Source of the DNA: Candidatus Jordarchaeum madagascarense
Lineage (GTDB): Archaea; Asgardarchaeota; Jordiarchaeia; Jordiarchaeales; Jordiarchaeaceae
Length of the DNA: 11,451 nt
Reading direction: 5' to 3'
Assembly: GCA_019056875.1 (NCBI GenBank)
Contig: DXJA01000104.1
Coordinates: 1-11,451, forward strand
The translations under genes and the position numbers were made by a program. The notes under the pieces were generated by a model. That model worked only from the letters and a program-made list of their open reading frames with translations. It was not told the origin of the DNA and did not search any database. Positions 6,854-11,451 of this stretch are shown here, in pieces. Position 1 is the stretch's first letter; each line of letters begins with the position of its first letter.

Positions 6854-8469
6854 AAATATACTTGGAGACAACGAACCTCCCTAAAATTCAGCAAAAAGAG
6901 GCTTACAGGGAAATAATAGAGCACATTCTAAACAATAAAATAACTAACATAGAACTAAATAGGTTGAAAACAAGGATTTGTCAAAAGTACCACCTGAATA
7001 AGGTTCCAAGCAACTCGGAGATTCTCAGTTGTGCCTCGGAACAAGAGAGACCGTGTCTACTCCCGCTGCTCAGAAAGAAGAGAACACGTACGATTTCAGG
7101 TATTGTGATTGTAGCTGTAATGTCGAAGCCACTCCCCTGCCCTGGTAAATGCATCTACTGTCCCGGGGGAACCATAGCCCCAAAATCTTACTCAGGCCAC
7201 GAACCCGCAGCCATGAGAGCTATTCAGAATAATTTTGACCCATATTCACAGGTGAAATCTAGGCTTAAACAACTAGAAGCTATCGGTCACCGAGTTAACA
7301 GAGGTAAAGTGAAGCTCGTAATAATGGGAGGAACCTTTCTTTCACTTCCCATAGACTATCAGCACTACTTTATACGTAGATGTCTTGATGCAATAACCGG
7401 CATCCCCTCAGAGACTTTGGATGAAGCAAAAAGTAACGCGGAATATTCTTGTATAAGAAATGTGGGAATAACTTTTGAGACAAGACCTGATTATTGCAGA
7501 GAAAATCACATTGATAATATGCTCTATATGGGCGGCACCAAAGTTGAAATCGGGGTTCAAACTGTTTTCAATGATATTTACAAACTTGTTAATAGGGGTC
7601 ACAGGGTAGAAGATGTGGTAGAATCATTTAGGAGGGCTAAAGATTCGGGTCTCAAGATTACGGCGCACCTCATGCCCAACCTTCCGGGATCTAATTATCA
7701 CAGAGACTATGACGCGTTCAAAGCAATCTTTAATGATCCAAGGTTTAAGCCCGACAGCCTCAAAATTTATCCTTGTTTAGTGCTTGAAGACACCCCACTC
7801 TATAATCAATTTCTTAAAGGTGAGTATATTCCTTACCCAACGGATGAGATTATTAAACTCATTGCAGAAGTTAAACGCATAATTCCAAAATGGATCCGTA
7901 TTCAACGTATCCAGCGGGACATACCCTCGAAACTAATTGTAGCAGGTGTAAATAATGGCAACCTCAGAGAACTGGTTGCTGAGGAGTTACAAAAAACAGG
8001 AAATAAATGCCAGTGCATAAGGTGTAGAGAAGTAGGGCATATGCTACAAAGGAACCATAATCTCTTAGAAACGGAAGAAGTATTTTTACACAAAGAGAGT
8101 TACACCGCCTCAGAGGGGGAAGAGATATTCATCTCTTACGAAAATAAGGATAGAAGTGTTTTAGTAGGATTTTTAAGACTTCGTCGACCTTCAGAATTGG
8201 CACACAGACCCGAGGTTCGAAATTGTGATTCAATGATTGTTCGAGAGTTACATGTTTACGGTCCACTAGTACCCCTTCATGAAAAGCCAGGTGATGAGTG
8301 GCAACATCGGGGCTACGGTAGAAACTTGCTCACTTTTGCCGAAAAAATAGCAAGAGAAGAATATGATGCCAAAAAGCTACTAGTTCTATCCGGTATTGGG
8401 GTTAGAGAGTACTACTATAAACTGGGATACAAACCTGAAGGGATTTATGTTTCAAAAAAGTTAAAATAG
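6844..8469 (+). CDS. elp3: tRNA uridine(34) carboxymethyl transferase Elp3 (radical SAM/acetyltransferase fold)
   Basis: Elp3 uses a 4Fe-4S cluster, S-adenosylmethionine and acetyl-CoA to place carboxymethyl groups at C5 of wobble uridine in tRNA; archaea carry it as a single protein without other Elongator subunits. The 541 residues show an N-terminal tRNA-binding region (1-90), the radical SAM cluster motif CPGKCIYC (Cys99, 103, 106) followed by SYSGHEPAAMRAIQ, VIMGGTFLSLP, ETRPD and KVEIGVQTV, and a zinc site at Cys389, 391 and 394. The C-terminal GNAT-like domain has ELHVYGPLVPL, the acetyl-CoA loop RGYGRNLL (489-496) and GVREYYYKLGY. The TTG at 6844 is the first start after a stop at 6838-6840; GTG at 6850 is an alternative. 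It ends in TAG and is divergent from gatE. Confidence 0.96.
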   Translation: MEVKIYLETTNLPKIQQKEAYREIIEHILNNKITNIELNRLKTRICQKYHLNKVPSNSEILSCASEQERPCLLPLLRKKRTRTISGIVIVAVMSKPLPCPGKCIYCPGGTIAPKSYSGHEPAAMRAIQNNFDPYSQVKSRLKQLEAIGHRVNRGKVKLVIMGGTFLSLPIDYQHYFIRRCLDAITGIPSETLDEAKSNAEYSCIRNVGITFETRPDYCRENHIDNMLYMGGTKVEIGVQTVFNDIYKLVNRGHRVEDVVESFRRAKDSGLKITAHLMPNLPGSNYHRDYDAFKAIFNDPRFKPDSLKIYPCLVLEDTPLYNQFLKGEYIPYPTDEIIKLIAEVKRIIPKWIRIQRIQRDIPSKLIVAGVNNGNLRELVAEELQKTGNKCQCIRCREVGHMLQRNHNLLETEEVFLHKESYTASEGEEIFISYENKDRSVLVGFLRLRRPSELAHRPEVRNCDSMIVRELHVYGPLVPLHEKPGDEWQHRGYGRNLLTFAEKIAREEYDAKKLLVLSGIGVREYYYKLGYKPEGIYVSKKLK

Positions 8470-8523
8470 CAATTTCTCAATTTTCACACAAATCTATAAA
8501 AGGATATAAGTAGTTTCCACTAA

Positions 8524-8541
8524 TTTTTTCAAAATATTTTG
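8524..8541 (+). terminator. Possible elp3 transcription terminator
   Basis: A run of six T (8524-8529) followed directly by the palindrome CAAAATATTTTG (8530-8541) lies 55 bases after the elp3 stop. Archaeal termination mainly needs T-runs, so the T6 is the likely functional part. The 145-base gap separates two convergent genes (elp3 and L7Ae), where termination is expected from both sides. Confidence 0.3.
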
Positions 8542-8614
8542 TGTCCGAATTTTAGACAAATGGGGTAACATCTTGCAAAATAACTGTCATAAGAGTCTCA
8601 AATGGCACTAAGAT

Positions 8615-8983
8615 TTACTTTAGATTTGACACTTTTTTCGCTATATCACTAACCAAGTCGCGTGCGTTTCCCGGCTCGATTATGCTCGCAGCGGCAGAGG
8701 GAACATCTATTCCTGAGGCAACACCGACCTGTTCCTTTCTGGGAACATAGACATAGGGAATCTTTTTCTCCTCGCATAGTAAGGGTAAATGCGCCACAAC
8801 CTCTGGAGGATCAACATCCTCAGCTATTATAACTAGTTTAGCATCCCCACGTTCTATGGTCTTCGTCGTCTCATTTGTGCCCTTTCTAACCTTACCGGTG
8901 TCACGCGCGACCTCTAATGCTTGAAGAGATTTTTTGGCGAGTTCTTCTGGTACTTGAAATCTCACATAAAAGGGCTTCGACAA
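8615..8983 (-). CDS. rpl7ae: Ribosomal protein L7Ae
   Basis: L7Ae binds kink-turns in 23S rRNA, in C/D and H/ACA guide RNPs and in RNase P RNA. The ~122-residue protein has the usual size and motifs: GKVRKGTNETTKTIERG (RNA-binding NExTK loop), KLVIIAEDVDPPEVVAHLP, LCEEKKIPYVYVP and GVASGIDVPSAAASI. Two TTG codons stand in tandem at 8986 and 8983. The second lies 8 bases after GGAGG (8996-8992), the better spacing, and yields MSKPFYVRFQVPEELA, the typical N-terminus, so it is preferred; using the first adds one residue. The ATG at 8990 is out of frame. It stands alone, convergent with elp3 and downstream of idi after a 233-base gap. Stop codon TAA. Confidence 0.96.
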   Translation of the reverse strand: MSKPFYVRFQVPEELAKKSLQALEVARDTGKVRKGTNETTKTIERGDAKLVIIAEDVDPPEVVAHLPLLCEEKKIPYVYVPRKEQVGVASGIDVPSAAASIIEPGNARDLVSDIAKKVSNLK

Positions 8984-8990
8984 CAATCAT

Positions 8991-9020
8991 TCCTCCTTCG
9001 GGCAATGCCCTCATCATTCT
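8991..9020 (-). promoter_or_regulatory. Stem-loop with flanking GA/GA next to the L7Ae ribosome binding site (possible kink-turn)
   Basis: On the transcript, GGGC (9010-9007), loop AUU and GCCC (9003-9000) form a tight hairpin. GA precedes it (9012-9011) and GA follows it (8999-8998), so tandem sheared G-A/A-G pairs could form below the stem as in a kink-turn, with GAU as the 3-nt bulge. The Shine-Dalgarno GGAGG follows at once. The outer C-stem is poor in the sequence, so the kink-turn call is tentative. L7Ae autoregulation through a kink-turn in its own leader has been reported in archaea. Confidence 0.3.
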
Positions 9021-9121
9021 TGTGGGTCATCACTCTAAATTAGTTTTTTAGTGGGAAATAAGTTATCATATTTCGCTTATGAAATTTTTGGTTTAATAAT
9101 TTCTGATAAATGATTTAGTGT

Positions 9122-9146
9122 TTTTAAAGTTACAAATTTTAAAGTT
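9122..9146 (-). repeat. Direct repeat in the idi-rpl7ae gap
   Basis: AACTTTAAAA (minus strand) occurs twice, at 9146-9137 and 9131-9122, one start 15 bases from the other. Each copy looks like a TATA-type element, so this could be a doubled promoter for L7Ae with a leader of about 110-120 bases. In A+T-rich spacer such repeats also arise by chance. The rest of this gap shows no gene or RNA that could be supported. Confidence 0.3.
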
Positions 9147-9216
9147 ATGCTTACCCCCAATATATTAGGTCTTGCAACCCACCTCTGTTCCCGTTTCTGT
9201 TTGGTAATATTTTTTA

Positions 9217-9819
9217 TCAAGATAGAAATTTTAAAACTTCACTAAAAGCGATTTTAAACCATTCAGTGTAGTTTTCTGGATGCTTTTCCATGCTTTCTTT
9301 AAGAGCATCTATGTTGATCCATTTAAAATCTTCTACTTCGTTTGGATTTATTTCCACCCCACCATCATAATGCCCAATAAAAACGTGGTCGAATTCATGT
9401 TCGGTAAGATTATTATCAAGATTAGTTTTATAAACAAAATGGAATACTTTTTGCAGATCACAGTCAAACCCCATTTCCTCTTTTAATCTTCTATGAACAG
9501 CATCCTCCAGATTTTCTCCGGGTCTCGGATGACTGCAGCATGCATTTGACCACAGACCACCAGAGTGGTACTTGATTTTTGCTCTTTTTTGAAGAAGCGT
9601 TTCTCCCTTTGAGTTGAAGACAAAGATGGAAAATGCTCTATGTAATTTTCCTTCTCTGTGTGTCTTCATCTTTTCTTCAGAGCCTATCACCTTATCATTT
9701 TCATCCACAAGAATTACCATTTCATCCACGTTTATCGCCTCATTTTTCAAAGTAATGGTTTCGTATGTGTTGCTATCTGAACTATACTTTTTGATATAAA
9801 GATTTGTGGCAAATAGCAT
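9217..9819 (-). CDS. idi: Isopentenyl-diphosphate delta-isomerase, type I (Nudix)
   Basis: It interconverts isopentenyl diphosphate and dimethylallyl diphosphate, the last step before prenyl chain building for membrane lipids. Motifs match metal-dependent type I Idi: THREGKLHRAF (metal ligands His54 and His60), SNACCSHPRPGE (Cys95 catalytic, His97), DAVHRRLKEEMGFDC (Nudix-like helix), TEHEFDHVF (Glu140 and Glu142) and EDFKWINIDAL. From the ATG at 9819 the protein has 200 residues with a ~33-residue N-terminal extension; ATG at 9720 (MVILVDENDKVIG) gives a 167-residue protein that matches the family core and is a reasonable alternative. It follows ipk after 147 bases. Many archaea use the unrelated flavin-dependent type II enzyme instead, so the type I gene is notable. 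Stop codon TGA. Confidence 0.93.
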   Translation of the reverse strand: MLFATNLYIKKYSSDSNTYETITLKNEAINVDEMVILVDENDKVIGSEEKMKTHREGKLHRAFSIFVFNSKGETLLQKRAKIKYHSGGLWSNACCSHPRPGENLEDAVHRRLKEEMGFDCDLQKVFHFVYKTNLDNNLTEHEFDHVFIGHYDGGVEINPNEVEDFKWINIDALKESMEKHPENYTEWFKIAFSEVLKFLS

Positions 9820-9890
9820 TCTTTCCAGTGTTCTCTTCTAGAGCTCAGTCGCTGAACCATATTTCATGGGATAAGTTTTTGTTTGCTCAC

Positions 9891-9934
9891 TCTGATATCT
9901 CGTTTTCAAATTACTTTAAAAAGTTTATATCAGA
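9891..9934 (-). promoter_or_regulatory. Inverted repeat around a possible idi promoter
   Basis: TCTGATAT (9891-9898) and ATATCAGA (9927-9934) form a perfect 8-bp inverted repeat with 28 bases between. Within and beside it, on the minus strand, lies GATATAAACTTTTTAAAG, which contains TATA-like sequence about 100 bases before the idi ATG. An operator enclosing the TATA box, or a hairpin after ipk, are both possible; neither is established. Confidence 0.25.
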
Positions 9935-9966
9935 TTGAATGGAAGTTAATTAAGGAATTTTTATTA

Positions 9967-10767
9967 TCAGGCAGATATAAGGGTTCCTAGTTCCTTATTA
10001 CCCAAAAGGGAATTAAGTATGTATCCCTGCCTTTTAGCGTTTATTATCTCTATTTGGATTCCCTTCTCTACTAGAGGTATAACTTCTAGTATTTTACGAT
10101 GCATTCCACCAGTAACATCGGTTGTTTTGGACCCCGAAACATGCTTCAGAATTTTATCAACATTATCAGGAGTTATTAAACGGATTAACTTTGCATTTTT
10201 ATTTGTATTCGGATCAGAGTCAAATACACCATCTACATTAGTTCCAAAAATCACGCGTTTAGACTTTAATTTCTGAGCCAGAAAGGTCACGATGTGGTCT
10301 CCGGATAATATACTGTATCCCTGTTTTTCATCAAAAACTGCATCCCCCCAGAGCACAGGTACACAATTCAGATTCATTGCGAGTAGCAGAGTTTTAATGA
10401 ACACCTCGGATATTTTGATATCCTTCTGAATTGAAATTGCAGATGGTTGTAAGGGAATAGTAGATAATCCAATTTTCTGAAGCTCCTCCACAAATATTAA
10501 ATTTAGTTTACGCATAACTTGGACGGTTTTAGTAAATCCCAATGTCTGTTTTCCTGATTTTAGACCCATATGCACTTTATACTTATCCGCTATTCTGTGT
10601 CCAAATGAGCCACCTCCGTGAACCAAAACTAGTTTCATAGTGGGATCATTTTCAAATGCTTCCTTAATTTCCCTGGCGATTCTCTTAATGGCTTTCAAAT
10701 CAGCTTGCATGCCTTTCTCTTTTTTTGTTATAACGCTTCCACCAATCTTAAGTATGATGACGCTCAT
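9967..10767 (-). CDS. ipk: Isopentenyl phosphate kinase
   Basis: It phosphorylates isopentenyl phosphate to isopentenyl diphosphate, the defining step of the alternative archaeal mevalonate pathway. The 266-residue protein is an amino-acid-kinase-fold enzyme: ILKIGGSVITKKE (5-17, phosphate-binding Lys7 and Gly-Gly-Ser), VHGGGSFGHRIADKY (49-63; His57 corresponds to the catalytic His of IPK and marks it against other family members), VLWGDAVFD (138-146), ILSGDHIV (153-160), GTNVDGVFDSDP (175-186) and DVTGGMHRKI (217-226). The ATG at 10767 has GGAG 8 bases upstream. A TATA-like element lies 34 bases before the ATG, so it may have its own promoter besides read-through from mvk. Stop codon TGA. 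Confidence 0.95.
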   Translation of the reverse strand: MSVIILKIGGSVITKKEKGMQADLKAIKRIAREIKEAFENDPTMKLVLVHGGGSFGHRIADKYKVHMGLKSGKQTLGFTKTVQVMRKLNLIFVEELQKIGLSTIPLQPSAISIQKDIKISEVFIKTLLLAMNLNCVPVLWGDAVFDEKQGYSILSGDHIVTFLAQKLKSKRVIFGTNVDGVFDSDPNTNKNAKLIRLITPDNVDKILKHVSGSKTTDVTGGMHRKILEVIPLVEKGIQIEIINAKRQGYILNSLLGNKELGTLISA

Positions 10768-10790
10768 TAGAATCGCTCCGGAAATGGTTT

Positions 10791-10802
10791 AATTTTTTAT
10801 AG
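10791..10802 (-). promoter_or_regulatory. Possible TATA box of ipk
   Basis: CTATAAAAAATT on the minus strand begins 35 bases upstream of the ipk ATG. At the usual archaeal distance, transcription would start within ~10 bases of the ATG, giving a very short leader that just includes the GGAG site. Confidence 0.4.
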
Positions 10803-10823
10803 CTTCGTAAAATACACAATAAT

Positions 10824-10852
10824 ATTTCTAATTTCAAAAATAAATTAGAAAT
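10824..10852 (-). terminator. Perfect 11-bp inverted repeat between mvk and ipk
   Basis: ATTTCTAATTT and AAATTAGAAAT pair perfectly with a 7-base loop, 34 bases after the mvk stop on the minus strand. The stem is almost all A/T and is followed by ATTATTGTG rather than a clean T-run, so it is either a weak terminator or processing hairpin for mvk, or a binding site upstream of the ipk TATA box, which begins 21 bases beyond it. Confidence 0.35.
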
Positions 10853-10886
10853 TCAGATGGATTGCTCTATTTAATACCGATAATAT

Positions 10887-11451
10887 CTACTCTATTTTTA
10901 CTCCTTGCGTAGATATCTTTGTAATAATTGGTTTCCCTTTAGCTTTTAATATGGCTTCAGCTATTTGTTTCTGTTTTGTTTCGGGGGATAAGGCTATCAT
11001 GCATCCTCCTCCTCCCGCGCCAGTTAACTTTGCTCCGTATGCTCCATTTTTTCTAGCTACACTTATAAGTTTTTCAAGTTCAAATGTGGATACTCCTATT
11101 GCCTCTAATAATCCTTGGTTAATGTCCATTAATTCTCCTAGAGCGGGTAAATCGTTTTTTTCCAAGAGCTTTAGACTCTCCGTGACTAGACTGCCAATCA
11201 GATTGATAATAGGGCTTATTATCTTCTTTTGCCTATCTCTCCTTAATTTAACCTTTTTAACCCATTCTGCTGTACTTCTCTCTATACCCGTATCACCTAT
11301 TGTAATAGGTATTCTAGATTTTATTTTAACCGGTCTAATGGATCCCTTTTTGTAGAGTATAGCACTTCCATAGGTTGTAATGGTATTGTCGATTCCAGAG
11401 GGGGTTCCATGAACAATTTTTTCAGCCTCAAAAGCGATATCCGAAATTTCG
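10887..11451 (-). CDS. mvk: Mevalonate kinase, C-terminal part (cut by window edge)
   Basis: It phosphorylates mevalonate, the first kinase step of the mevalonate pathway. The frame is open from the right edge to the TAG at 10889-10887 (187 codons); the GHMP N-terminal half with the P-x-GSGLGSS ATP loop lies outside. Visible are EISDIAFEAEKIVHG, TPSGIDNTITTYGSA (catalytic Asp in SGIDN), PITIGDTGIERSTAEWV, LMDINQGLLEAIGVST (contains the conserved N-Q/H-xLL region) and AKLTGAGGGGCMIAL, GHMP motif 3. These mark mevalonate kinase rather than homoserine kinase or galactokinase. Reading only from the internal TTG at 11165 would miss half of the visible protein. It is followed by ipk on the same strand after 119 bases, consistent with one isoprenoid gene group. 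Confidence 0.94.
   Translation of the reverse strand, partial: EISDIAFEAEKIVHGTPSGIDNTITTYGSAILYKKGSIRPVKIKSRIPITIGDTGIERSTAEWVKKVKLRRDRQKKIISPIINLIGSLVTESLKLLEKNDLPALGELMDINQGLLEAIGVSTFELEKLISVARKNGAYGAKLTGAGGGGCMIALSPETKQKQIAEAILKAKGKPIITKISTQGVKIE

Noticed and set aside
8541..8559. Imperfect TTTGTGTC/GACAAA-type hairpin between elp3 and L7Ae
   Set aside because: The pairing needs a two-base bulge and a loop of nine in A+T-rich spacer; too weak to call.
8845..9016. Minus-strand ATGs at 9016 and 8990 upstream of L7Ae as a gene start
   Set aside because: Both are out of frame with L7Ae and lead to an overlapping frame with no family resemblance. The TTG at 8983 gives the standard L7Ae N-terminus.
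9010..9034. C/D box guide RNA, suggested by two RTGATGA motifs before L7Ae
   Set aside because: No CTGA box D lies at a suitable distance on the same strand, so a complete C/D RNA cannot be supported.
10887..11165. A short 92-residue gene starting at TTG 11165
   Set aside because: The frame stays open to the window edge with clear mevalonate kinase sequence, so this is only an internal codon.
10951..11355. Plus-strand 134-codon open frame
   Set aside because: It lies antisense to mvk, which has strong family motifs; the plus-strand product looks like a shadow rich in Ser, Phe and Leu.

Overview
The window is a stretch of archaeal chromosome, A+T-rich apart from its first ~60 bases. The archaeal markers are the GatD/GatE transamidosome (a tRNA-dependent amidotransferase restricted to Archaea), an archaeal-type Elp3, ribosomal protein L7Ae, and isopentenyl phosphate kinase next to mevalonate kinase. 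Several genes start with TTG behind good Shine-Dalgarno sites or short leaders. The lineage cannot be fixed from sequence alone; a TACK or Bathyarchaeia-like organism is a guess. No rRNA, tRNA or CRISPR array was found, and no gene-free stretch exceeds 300 bases.

Layout from left to right. Bases 1 to ~131 look like the end of an insertion sequence: a G+C-richer start of a transposase-like protein on the minus strand. It abuts a thioredoxin-fold/NHL-repeat protein (plus strand) that has lost its N-terminus at the junction. Converging on it is a minus-strand operon transcribed gatE -> gatD -> glmS: GatE and GatD convert Glu-tRNA(Gln) to Gln-tRNA(Gln), and GlmS uses free glutamine to make glucosamine-6-phosphate. 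Divergent from gatE is elp3 (plus strand), the radical SAM/acetyltransferase-fold enzyme of wobble-uridine tRNA modification. The right third is minus strand: mevalonate kinase (running off the window), isopentenyl phosphate kinase, type I isopentenyl-diphosphate isomerase, then L7Ae. The first three belong to the archaeal mevalonate route to lipid precursors.

The main discovery is in gatE. Its reading frame is interrupted by one in-frame TAG inside a 30-nt insert placed exactly in the conserved D-E-x-P-P motif. The insert folds with its flanks into a bulge-helix-bulge: a 4-bp central helix GATG/CATC flanked by two 3-nt AAA bulges, capped by a 6-bp stem CTTGCA/TGCAAG. Cutting at the standard position of each bulge removes exactly 30 nt and restores an uninterrupted 636-residue GatE with the expected DETPP motif. 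This is best explained as a very small archaeal pre-mRNA intron in a protein gene that is normally essential.

Secondary points of interest are the insertion-like break in the NHL gene, a 7-codon upstream frame overlapping the elp3 start, a GA/GA stem-loop next to the L7Ae ribosome binding site that could be an autoregulatory target, and the use of type I rather than type II IPP isomerase.
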